64,000 bases of DNA. Source: Vespa crabro. Lineage: Eukaryota; Arthropoda; Insecta; Hymenoptera; Vespidae. The stretch is taken from assembly GCF_910589235.1 (NCBI RefSeq), contig NC_060963.1:7417501-7481500 (forward strand), written 5' to 3'. The notes beneath the pieces are model-generated. The model made no database searches. It saw only the letters and a list, made by a program, of their open reading frames with translations, and was not told the origin of the DNA. Positions 35,801 to 46,823 of this stretch are shown here, one piece after another. The first letter of the stretch is position 1. Every line of letters starts with the position of its first letter. The translations under genes and the position numbers were made by a program.

Positions 35801-38800
35801 ACGAGCGAAAGAGAAAATACGAAAGAAAGGAAAGGGAGATAAATTCTCGTGCTTTGGATCGTACGAAGAATGATAAAGGCGTCTGCGTGTTAAGGAGAAC
35901 GGGACGAAGGACGATTTGAGCGTTTCCGCGCGGCGACGGTTGCGGCGGCCTCGAGCACACGATGCGAGAAAGTAACGTTACGCCCGATACGCCTTTCTTA
36001 CGCGCGACGTACAACGCGTATGCGAGTCTCCAATACTAATACTGATACCAATACTAGTTACTGCACAGTGACACGTGCTAGATACTAATATCGATTCTAT
36101 GAGATTCAACGAGACTCTCGATTCCATTGTTCTCGACGATGCGCGTGAGTTGCTTTTCTCCACTCACTATGACAACCTTTTCTTCGTTTTAAAACGTGTT
36201 ACTGTTTAATACGGATAATAAGACAGATTTTTTATTTTGTTTTTTCCTTTTTTTTTTTGCTCGAAACGATTGAACGATAATGACCGTTCTTCATTTGGCC
36301 TCTTTTCGATGCCAATGATAAACAAATAGAAAACGATGAAAGAAATTGAATACAATGTTGAGAAGACTCCGGATGCGCTATCGGTGTCATCGATGGACCG
36401 ATAGAAGTGAAAGGCGACATTTGAAAATGTTAAAAGGTAACTGATATTTATGACTCTCTTTTTCTTCGCGATCCACGACGCGTGCTCTTCACGTTCCGAC
36501 TCTTTTCGTCTCTTCCGAGTTGTTGAATGGTCGATCGAATAATCGAAATGCTTACAAGGAATCGTTCGTAACCGTGCAAGATGGCCGCGCTTGGTCCACA
36601 AAGACAAAGTCTACGAAAATAAAATTGAAATAATTCATTCGTTTGAGAAGATAATGATAAATAAGGAAAGAAAGAGATCTAGATAATAAAAGGGATTAAT
36701 AAAAAAGGATGGAGTTTGCGTGCTCATCGGTGAGATCGTCGACGTCATTGTCGTCGTCTCGTGATAATAGTAAAGAGCATGGCGGCTTAGTTCACCTTTC
36801 GCTTTGAGTTATCAGTTTGATAAGCCTGAAGCTTCTTGGAAAAGTTGCGATGCAGCTGTAGAGTCATTTTTTTTCTTTTTCTTTCTGCGAGCGTCTTCCT
36901 CGGTGACTTTCTTCGTTCGTTCGTCATGTAAATTAAAATGGTCCATGCCGACGTTTGTTCTTCTCTCGAGTCAGATACATCATCTCTTGCACGCGTATCC
37001 AAATGATTGTACGATTTCATTCGAACAACCTCTTCCACGAACGGGATTGCTTGTCCCTCTCGATCGGATGCGTTGCAACCTGCTTAAAAAGTTTCCCCGA
37101 ACCTTCCTAGAATTTGGGACGTAGAAGCAAAAAGCGATTGGTTCCTCGTAGTCGATGGCTACTCTTGTCTTGGGAATGCCATTCGTTGAGACTCAGGTCA
37201 AACAAACTCGCTCAAAGGCCCATCGACGTCATGTATCGAACGGTGTGAATGGGCCTTTAGCCGTCTATCGTGGATACTACTCTCCGAACGACACGGTTGC
37301 CTTGCTCACTGCCTATATTCTTGCTATGTATATATGTATATGTTGCTCTTCTCGGCTTCCCTTGGCCTCCCTCGACCCTCTTTCTTCTCTTCCTTCTCTT
37401 CCTCCTCCTTTTCCTCCTTCTCCTCCTTACCTTCCAGCAGTGTAGGTACTACCTCTCGGCCGCGTCTCTTTCGTTCTTCGAACCTGATCCACCTGCGTCG
37501 CCGTGACTGAGATTCCCACGTGTCACCTGTCGTGGGAAGTTCCCTTCGAGACTGCGTCCTCCTCCTCCTACTCCTACTTACTCCTACTCCTCCTTCTCCT
37601 TCGCCTTTGCCTTTGCCTTTGCCTTCGCCTTCGCTTCATCGTTCTCTTTCACTTACCATCGCTCTTCTTTGCACGCTGATATAAGAGATTAGCCTACTCT
37701 TTCGAATCTTGGTGTCGTCTTGCTCGCTTTACCGTAATTCTAAACATGGTAAACGAGGCGGACTTATGCTACTCTTATTTTTTCTTTTTTTACGTACCAT
37801 CGAAAAATAGAAAAAGAAAAAGAATAAAGAACATTTTACCCTTAAAACGTCACTTAATATTTTTGCCATTTAAAATCATTTTCTATCCCGACAATTTGAG
37901 CCTGAAAATGCTTGAAAATTCATTACTCGTCATATTTTATATTTTTTTTTTTCTTTATATATGTTATAATGTTTTGTGCCTATTTTTCTTTTTGTATTTA
38001 TACCGACAAACCTTTAAAAATAATAAGAACTCCGTTCAGATAATTTCAACGTTTTCATTTTATTTTTTACTTTCATTTTCTTATTCGACTTACTTTGGAT
38101 TATCCAGGTAACTGCAGCGACCCTTGCTTTCACAAAAGCTTTTCGGTGTTTCTGCTATCGAATTTTCTAGCAATATCTTTTTCTCATCTCTTGGAAAAAA
38201 AGACGGTCAGGTATTCTATTCGTCCCTTACTTTGCCTCCCTTTGCCCTCTTAACTTTAAAACGAATTTTCTCGTGAAGCCTTACGAAGCGTCTAGCTTCG
38301 ACCGTTCTTTACATACTTCACCTGTAACTCTGAGCTACAAACGTGCTTATTGTTTAATTCATATTGTTTTTATTGTTTTATTATATATCCAATTTTTATT
38401 TAAATCTTTAATATATATATTTAAAGTCGATCAGATATATATTTAATAATTAAATATGTTTATATAAAAAAAAAGTTCATTAAATATGTTATTGTTATCA
38501 ATTATTAATATTAATATTAACAATCTGATATATATTTAAAATTCATCAAGTTTGATCTCGCATTTTCGACGAGTTTCTTTATTATAATAATTAAAAATAA
38601 TAATGTATATATGTATACATGTATATATATATATTCACAAATCAGGAATGTATGTGATATATAAATCAGAATCGTTTTGGTCCTTTAAATTTGACAAAAA
38701 ATCTCGATCGTTCTCATATACATTAACAACATGCATATACATATAAATATAATACACATGTAACTATGTCCGTGTTATAGCTAGCTTTGCTCCGGTTCAC

Positions 38801-39524
38801 GAGGAATTCGCGCGTGAATCGAAAGTTTCTCCTACGCACTTATCTTGTTACATTATACAGGAAGTATATCGCGGATAGTCACGTGAACCAGAGGAAGCGG
38901 ATCGCGCATCACGACTATTTAAACGATTCAAAGAGTATCATATTGTTACCGAGGAATTTTTAGATTTGAACGTAACTACAAATCTTTAATTTTCGAAAGA
39001 TAAAATCGAACAAATGTCATGTGATATAGATATTGGTAAGAAATTGTTTAATGGAAATATTAATTAAAAAAAAAAAAACAAAAAGAAAATAAATAAAAAG
39101 AAGTTTCTTTTCTTTGAAATCGTATCGGTTCATTAACATCATGTACGTTGCATCGTCATTGGTGCATAGGAAGGTTCAACGTTTCGAAGCAACGTGAACG
39201 AGCACCGTAGCAAAATGGCGCGGCACGAAGAAGCGCAGCGACGAGGTGCGCGCGTGCGCGCGCGCGAGCTCACGCATTCATACGAACACGCAGGCATACA
39301 CATACGACACACAAATGTTCGCCGCTCGTTACGTACAGCAAGCGTCGATAATAGCGTTTGGAGGGGATGCCCTCTTCTTCCATCGGCTGTTCCTTCTCTT
39401 CCTTTTCCACGTCTCTCTTTCTTGCTCTTTCTTACTTTATCCCTTTTGCTTCTTTTTCTTCTTCTACTTCTTCTTCTTCTACTACTAATACTACTACTAC
39501 TACTATTACTACTATTACTACTAT

Positions 39525-39574
<50 letters not shown>

Positions 39575-40903
39575 TTACTACTACTATTATTACTACTACT
39601 ATTACTACTACTACTATTACTACTACTTACTACTACTACTTACTACTACTACTTACTACTACTACTACTATTACTCCTTTTTCTTCTTCTTCTTCTATTT
39701 CTTAGGGCATTGCAATGCTACGATGCGTAGAAGATACGATTCGAAGCTTATGGATGGTTGCATTCAAACTACAAAAACGATCGATGTCGATCATACAAAT
39801 CGAAAATCGTCTTTCTGTACTTCCTTTATTATATTAGGATTATTTATAGATTTTCTAATAGTAAAATTAAAAATATTGTAACTTCGATAAACGGAATTCG
39901 TTATGATCTAATGTGTAGTTATCGATACGTCATTACTTTATACTATCGACATAGCATGCATTAGAAGAATTTTATTTCTTAACGATTTGCTGTTCGCCTA
40001 ATGGATTTGTCTAATGATTTCTTAATACATAATCGATAATATATTAATTCTTAATAATAAACGATAATATATTAACGTTCATTTGTTTAGAAAAATGTTC
40101 GAATCAATTTTCGGTTTCTTTTTAAATGAAGATTTCCCGAAATAATATCATTACTACATGAATGTATTTATGTATATATATTCATGTGTGTGTGTGTGTG
40201 TATTTATATACACATACGTAGAATAGGTATAAAAGATAGGAAAAATACACGTTCGAGTCCGTCGCGTCGACCCTGAATGGAACGAGCGTCGCGCGCAACT
40301 TTCACTGGGATCGAAAATACCAATAGCCGACTAAACGGTTCTCGACTTGTCGCGAATGTCGTTCTTCCAGGTTGGCCTGGCGACTCGATCGTTGTTCTCG
40401 GATAACGGTCAATGCGAGGACGATTCGTCGGAGGCCTCTTCTCTTTTTTATCCTTCCTTTCTATGAGTATACATCTTTTATCGTGGAAGGTGATGGAATC
40501 ATTGGAAAGGAGGAGCATAGAGACCGTTAAAGCGACAAGGACGCGATTGGATGCCGAAGATTGAACTTTTCCTTTGGTATTAAAGAAAGATAGATTATGC
40601 CAGTTGAAAACGGAGAAAAAGAATGTATTGTTTCATTTCAAAAATTATATCGGAATCCTTTGATTTGCTTCTTTTTTTCTTTCTTTTATTCTTTCTTTCT
40701 TGTTCTTTATTTTTCTTTTCCCTGTTATATATCGCTAATAAAAATGGTATTATAAGAGGGGAACAAATGGCGCGAAAAAGTGGAACGCCTCGAAGACTTA
40801 TCTCTACTTATCTTTGTGACACGGAAGATGGATGTTCGTGTGTTTCGTTGATTCCGATCGTTGGAAAATAAAGCGATAAATTTTGGTGCGATGGCGTCGT
40901 AGA

Positions 40904-40948
<45 letters not shown>

Positions 40949-42039
40949 CTTAGCGTGTTATATACAGAAGGAAAAATACATGGAAAAAAGAGGTGTCCCT
41001 TTTAAAACATGCAAATTCGTATCTCGAATTTTCATCTTGAACGTCCTTCCCGAAGTTCCGTAGAATTTAATATTTTTAAAAAGATAAATAACTTTCGTCG
41101 ATAATTATTTTGTCCGCGAGAAAGATTAGAACCATTCAAATTTGAAGGACGTTCGAACGAGACGGGGAACGTATGTACGTACTGCGTAGAACGGAACGTT
41201 CCTGGCAAAGAGGCGAACGCGAGCACGATCTGTCCGCCACTATCCCATTCTGAGGCTAAAGACCTCGAGCGGACACACCTGTACGCGAGTCTTAGCGACA
41301 AATGCCAGATACGAGGACGAATCTCCGGGAATACAGTGACCGTACGCAAAAGTTCAAGGCAACATGCCTTTGATTGTAAGCTATCGCACTGTTTATCTTA
41401 CGCATCTTTTATGTTTCTCTTTAGCGAGATAACGTCGTAACGATCGAAATATTTTTACCTAGACTATTCAATTCTTTTTTCTCTCGCATTATATGAAAGA
41501 ATCACGTATCTCAATGTTTTCTCTCTTTCTTTTTTTCCTGATTTTTCTTTTTGGTTTTTCTTTTTGTTTTTGGTGTACGTTTCTCTTTTGTCTTTTTCTT
41601 ATTTTTCCGTTCTCTTTTCTATTTTTCTCTCTTTTTTCTTTTTATCTTTTCGAGAACTTCGTAGAAAGATAAAGAGTAACACGAATGGTTGAGCAACGTC
41701 TTCCGTTATTATCCGGTGAATTCTATTAAACGTATAGGATATTCGTTTGCTAAGATAGGACGTAAAGTGTTTCGAAGAAGTATCGGTAGGCTAATTAACG
41801 CATACGTTTGTAGATAAGCGGTTTGCTAAAGAGGGATCGGAGGATGCAAAAGTTGAGTTTAACGGGACTCGATACTTTGGTAGATTAAGTCAGGGTTGGC
41901 TTCACCGAGAGGGGGAGAGTATCCGCCATCTTAATGGAGGGTACAGTCGGAGGGAGGTATCGACGGCGACGGTGGCGGCAGAAAAGAGAGACAGAGAAAG
42001 AGAGACAGAGAAAGAGAGACAGAGAAAGAGAGAGAGAGA

Positions 42040-42100
<61 letters not shown>

Positions 42101-42112
42101 CGAAGTAAAGGC

Positions 42113-42150
<38 letters not shown>

Positions 42151-42547
42151 TAAAGGCGAAAGAGAGCGTCGGTGCGAGTGTCTATTTACGAGTTGTCCGG
42201 CGCCGTGATGTCCGGAGTAAAAATACATCGTAGTCCGTATGCCGTGCGCCACACGGAAACCCTCCTGTGATTCTCTCCGACGTTCTCGGGCTAAAGCCTC
42301 TCTCTTTCCCTCCCTCTCTCTATCTATCTCTCTCTATCTCTTTTCTCCTTCTTCTGCTCTCGCCGTCCTCGAACCTCCTCTTCCTCCTTCTCCACCTCCT
42401 CCTTCTCCTTCTCCTCCTTTTTCTCCTCCTGCTCCTCTTCCTCCTCTTCTTCCTCCTCCTGAGATTGCACGCGCGGTCCGTTCGTCTCCGCACGCTTGGA
42501 ACCCGGCCAAGCGCTCGTTTTCTCTCCCCAGAAAGAAAGAAAGAGAA

Positions 42548-42598
<51 letters not shown>

Positions 42599-42658
42599 CG
42601 GGCATGAAGCTTTCGGAGCACATCGGAGGCATCCTGCAACGCGCGGCCCACTCTTTCC

Positions 42659-42707
<49 letters not shown>

Positions 42708-45700
42708 TTCCACCTTCTTCGAAGCCTCTTGCTTGGATCTACCGAAAACTAGCCATTCTTCGTTTCTATGATTCTACGATCTATCTTTTTAATTTATTCG
42801 ACGTATCTTTGTTGTTTTCGTTGCTTTAATCGTTACTCCGAAATTGTTACCAAATTGCGAATTATATAAAGTTTATTTATGAAAATGATTCTCCGTTATG
42901 TTTTCTTCGTGTTATTCGTCCTTCCATTTAAGGAAAAAAGTTATCTATTCTCTTCCGAAGAAACGACTTTTCTTTTCCGACTTTCTAAATGGAAATCTTT
43001 CTTTCGAATTTAAAGGGATGCTTTCTAGAGAGCAAGAAAATCGAGAAACGTTGTTAAAATTATGTCCCATGTATTCGATCGAGCGAAACAAGATCGACAG
43101 AGAAAGATATCGTTTATTCTTATCATTGAGACAATACACGGTTCGTACGTTATAAGAGACACGAGAAAGATAATTCGATAATTTGAAAAATGAATTGCCT
43201 TAGGAGATTACTGTATAGAATTTCACGTATCGTACTTACTTGTTTTCAACACGTGCTGAAGTCGATCATGTTATACCTCGTTATATAAGATGGTGGCATA
43301 GTTCAAGGTGCCTCTCAAACAGGTGGACGCCGACATAATACCTTTCTCATCAATAGTCATTCTTCCAAAAAATTTCGATATATTTCTGATCCTTCGGTCG
43401 TAGCTTTATATTAGTCTTATAAAGAAAGACTGCGAAATAAGAAATTCGACGCAATTCTTTTGTATCTTTGTATTTTCGATAGTACATGGATTATCTTATA
43501 AATTATATTTAAGACTTTTGGTTTTGTCTGAGAGAACGTGTCTCTTTATAGATAAAAATTGAAATCGTGTTTGGCGTATTTCCTTTTACGTAAATTATTT
43601 TGATAAATGAGAAAAAAGAAAAGACAAAGGGGATTTGATGTCGATCCGTGACTCTTCTCTTCTTTCTTACATTTCGTGACACCGATAATATGAAATTAGC
43701 GAGAATCTATTGTGTGCATGAATATCGGCCGAACGATACCCGAGAAAAGGATTGAATTACCGACGTTGACTCGACGTTAAGCGTGTGTGGTCATCGAGTA
43801 GGAGTGCGAGATCACGGTTATGTTTACGTGGGAACCGATATTATCGCGTTTTGTAGGACGATGGAAGAGACGACAGCGTCGTTGATGGCGACGGCACGTT
43901 ACTTTCGTAAGCAACAAGTGGTTCGACGGTGTACTTTTAGTTGCCGCGTATTGAAAGAGTTCAACTAATTCAAAAGTAATCGTTTTTTTGTGATCTCGCT
44001 AAGTAAAGTAAAAGCAGCGTCGAATCGGAGCAAAAGTCGATCGAGTGCCGATCACAGCCATTAGCAGCTATTTTTGTTAGAACGAGAAACATGATGTTCT
44101 TGCATCGCCTTAAACGACGAACTCGGCAAAGTTTCTTCTTAAAAAGTCGTTCGCCATTTCGAGGAACGCAAAGCTATCTCTCTCCCTCTCTCTCTCTCTT
44201 TATCTATCTGTCTATCTCTATTTCTCCTTCTGTAGGTCGATCGTATTTGGAAACGTACGAGTTCTTTAATTCGAGAGAGGAGTGGCTCTCGGTGGAGGAG
44301 GAACTTGGCTACGGATTTGCTTAGAAAAATATTGGACCAAAGTGTTTTCACTTCCGGGCTTGGTTTTGCGTTTCCTCTGGTTTCTCGTCTCGAAATGAAA
44401 AGTGCAGGCGGCTTGCGTTAAAACTTACGTGGGTATCAGCCGGCGTTCGCCGTTACCGCTTCGTGTCGTCTTTTGAATGGAATTATTTTTAGAGCGAGTC
44501 TACTATATGCGGATAACCACGTACGTATCGTGGCGCGCGTTCGCCCTCTCCGTGACGCGTACAATAGAGAAGGATGCGAAGAGAGGATGCATGTGAGAGA
44601 GAACGTAGAAAGAGAGAGAGGAGAGAGAGAGAGAGAGGGAGGAAGGGAGAGAGAGTTGAGAGAGGCAAGTTCTTCTTCGATAAACCTCGTCGACCTTATG
44701 TTTCAGCCACCTGACGCGAACCACGACATGGGAAGATCCGCGAAAAACTGTCGCAGCTCAGAACGTGGCTCAAGTCGCCGCTCAGGTGGAGAGTGGAAAG
44801 TCTTCGGCTGCCGGCAATACTTTAGGCCCTCTACCGGATGGATGGGAGCAAGCACGAACACCGGAAGGAGAAATTTACTTTATAAATCATCAAACGCGTA
44901 CCACTTCGTGGTTCGATCCCAGAATCCGTATGTCTTTTCGATATATTTCACTCTTTTTATCTAATTTATTTATTTAACTTCCTTTTTCTACTTGTTCTTG
45001 AGTATTCGTAATAGAATCGTTTTTATCTTTTAGCGACCCATCTTCAGCGAGCTCCGTCATCCGGTGCCATGCTGCCACAAAATTGGCTTCAGCAACCTAC
45101 GGCTGGTGGTATACCTAATAACCAAACATTGCAAGCTTGTCAACAGAAATTACGTCTTCAATCGTTACAAATGGAACGTGAGCGTCTGAAACAACGGCAA
45201 CAGGAGATCATACGCCAGGTTTGATCCCATTGAATGATCTTTTTTAATCGATCAAAGTTTACGTCGAGTATAGTAATGCCAAATTCTTACTTCTTATGTG
45301 TCATGTAGCAAGAACTGATGCTTCGACAAACTACTACGGATGCTGCCATGGATCCATTTTTATCGGGAATCAGCGAACAACACGCGCGTCAAGAAAGTGC
45401 GGATAGCGGTTTGGGTCTTGGTTCTGCCTATTCGTTACCACACACTCCCGAAGATTTCTTAGCGAATATCGACGACAACATGGATAGTACCAGTGGTAAG
45501 TTGTTTTTCCATTTTCAACGCCATTCGAAACTCGATTTTTTAATATTCAATACGCTTTTCTTAGATGGCGGTGCTCCCATGGAAACTCCTGATCTCTCCA
45601 CTCTGAGCGACAATATCGATTCGACCGACGATCTCGTACCGTCGCTACAGGTACGTAGCTAAATTCATATATAACAAACTTTCTTTATAATTTAGCTTAT

Positions 45701-45830
45701 GCAGCATAAAAATCAGGTCTTATTCTGGTTTCAGCTTAGCGAAGACTTCAGTAGCGACATTCTCGAGGATGTACAGTGTTTCATAGGCCCTAATACGATA
45801 AAACCTGAGAACGTGCTGACATGGCTCTAA
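32898..45830 (+). CDS. yki: Yorkie/YAP transcriptional co-activator
   Basis: Six exons: 32898-33841, 44707-44927, 45034-45218, 45309-45495, 45565-45650 and 45735-45830. All are GT-AG and in phase, giving 572 residues. Yorkie binds Scalloped/TEAD in the nucleus to drive growth genes and is retained in the cytoplasm by 14-3-3 after Warts phosphorylation. Seen: a TEAD-binding region (about 14-60, with LRMRNLPDSFF); Warts sites HSRENS (71-76), HPRAHS (245-250, followed by SPASLQ as in the YAP 14-3-3 site) and HARQES (475-480, followed by DSG); WW1 (about 294-327) and WW2 (about 354-388); a coiled coil (about 421-457, LRLQSLQMERERLKQRQQ); and a C-terminal PDZ ligand LTWL. Between the first two Warts sites is a roughly 150-residue Gly/Ala-rich insertion. 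Exon 1 ends inside WW1, at the second base of an Asn codon. Confidence 0.97.
33147..33620 (+). repeat. yki: GGN/GCN triplet-rich coding segment of yorkie
   Basis: This part of exon 1 encodes runs of Gly, Ala, Ser and Asn. It ends in a poly-Ala run of about 20 residues written with mixed GCA/GCC/GCG codons (33560-33615, with a pure GCA stretch at its start). It is low-complexity, presumably disordered, and likely length-variable between individuals. Confidence 0.85.
33867..33935. repeat. (CT)n / TTTC tract after the yorkie donor
   Basis: A CT dinucleotide run passing into CTTT/TTTC units, 25 bp inside the first intron. Confidence 0.85.
39425..39690. repeat. TTC and (CTA)n trinucleotide array
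   Basis: CTT/TTC triplets, then about 190 bp of CTA/TTA triplets, then TTC triplets again. All three frames read through it as homopolymers, so the open frames here are not genes. Confidence 0.9.
40903..40947. repeat. (GC)n(GA)n microsatellite
   Basis: A short GC run followed by about 15 GA units. Confidence 0.9.
41985..42160. repeat. (GA)n tract with duplicated insert
   Basis: About 175 bp of GA/GAAA purine repeat. The 12-mer GAAGTAAAGGCG occurs twice in it (about 42101 and 42144), so part of the tract is itself a tandem duplication. Confidence 0.88.
42299..42465. repeat. (CT)n and CTT/CCT triplet tract
   Basis: A pyrimidine tract of CT dinucleotides followed by CTC/CTT triplets. It is the source of spurious Pro/Leu/Ser open frames. 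Confidence 0.88.
42536..42706. repeat. inverted (GA)n - (CT)n pair
   Basis: A GA run at about 42555-42596 and a CT run at 42661-42700 are perfect complements in inverted order, separated by about 64 bp of ordinary sequence. In the yorkie pre-mRNA they could pair as a roughly 40-bp stem. Confidence 0.85.
44590..44664. repeat. purine (GA)n tract just upstream of yorkie exon 2
   Basis: A GA/GGA tract ending about 40 bp upstream of the exon 2 acceptor. Confidence 0.85.
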
Positions 45831-46740
45831 GTATGGACACCCGCGGAATTTGTTCGTATATACCGAAGATATTCGGCTCCTTCTATTTACGACGGACGGA
45901 CGGTATTAGAATTTTTTTTTCACCAATAGTCGTCCATTTGTCGGAATTTGAACGGAGCAAGAATCTAATATGAACTCGTGCCGCGCGTTAAATTACTTTG
46001 TCCGTTTTAGGACCGTGTCGAGACTTTATTGTTGTTGATTCGCACGGAAAAATACTGCGAGATTTTTTCGCTCGCAAGGAAGATATGTTACCGAGCAGCG
46101 AGAAAATCTCACGGTTCTCGTAACCCCGCCACGGTCGTAAGACGAACAGGAAATCAAAATGGAAATACGTGAGAGCGCAAAGACTCAGAGCGCTTAGCAA
46201 CGAAAACGTGACGATAGGACCAACGACAAGACTCCAAACGCGACATCAACGAATATACTCGTCGCGAGAAGGCTACTCTTCTTCTTCTTCAACGATAGTG
46301 GTCAGTGGCGCCAAGGCGCGTTACACCTCTTTATACAACTATACTTGCGTAACACTCGAATAGTCGTGCCTTCCCACTCGTTCTTTCTAAATCAATTACA
46401 CCCATTGAAACAACAAAGAAACTAATATTTGATATGGATGCGTCTTACTCGCCATCGATAACGCACAATTTATATTTTGCGACCAACCCATTGTTTCTCA
46501 ACTTTTAAATGTTATTTCAATGTTATGTGCGAGAACGAAGGCACACCTTCCTGACGCCTTTACAATCTATACGTAAGAATGGCAAAGATCTTTGGACTAT
46601 ATTTGTACAACGAAAAGCAGCATCCATTGAATTTGAAAATAATGAGCACTAAGTATTTTTTGTTTTTACTAAATACAAACGGTATAGTCTATGTTTCGCG
46701 AGCAAGATACGATAAAATAAAAGTTATATCGTAACGGATT
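45831..46740 (+). other. yki: probable yorkie 3' UTR
   Basis: About 0.9 kb of mixed-composition sequence follows the stop codon and ends at an AATAAA signal (46716-46721), just before a TA repeat. No coding exon is seen. The 3' boundary is inferred from the signal only. Confidence 0.5.
46716..46721 (+). terminator. yki: candidate yorkie poly(A) signal
   Basis: AATAAA about 890 bp past the stop codon, the first good signal in the sense direction. Confidence 0.45.
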
Positions 46741-46761
46741 CGTTCGAATCGTAGTCCAAAG

Positions 46762-46820
<59 letters not shown>
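46762..46820. repeat. (TA)n microsatellite
   Basis: A pure TA run of nearly 60 bp followed by a few CATA units. Confidence 0.92.

Positions 46821-46823
<3 letters not shown>

Larger units (their letters stand above)
33842..44706 (+). other. yki: 10.9-kb first intron of yorkie
   Basis: It runs from donor GTGAGT to acceptor TTTCAG and interrupts WW1. I see no supportable nested gene; open frames inside are simple-repeat artefacts or short. Its content is many GA/CT tracts, a CTA array, two TATCGATA elements (34020-34027 and 39920-39927) and several GCCAT-type motifs. Such a large first intron in an otherwise compact gene commonly carries enhancers; that is inference. Confidence 0.85.

Noticed and set aside
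39194..39730. 178-codon plus-strand frame with a long poly-Leu tract
   Set aside because: The Leu run is the CTT/CTA microsatellite; the N-terminal part matches nothing and has no splice context within the yorkie intron.
42239..42752. Pro/Ser-rich and Leu/Ser-rich frames in the yorkie intron
   Set aside because: Translation of CT and CCT tracts, open in all frames.
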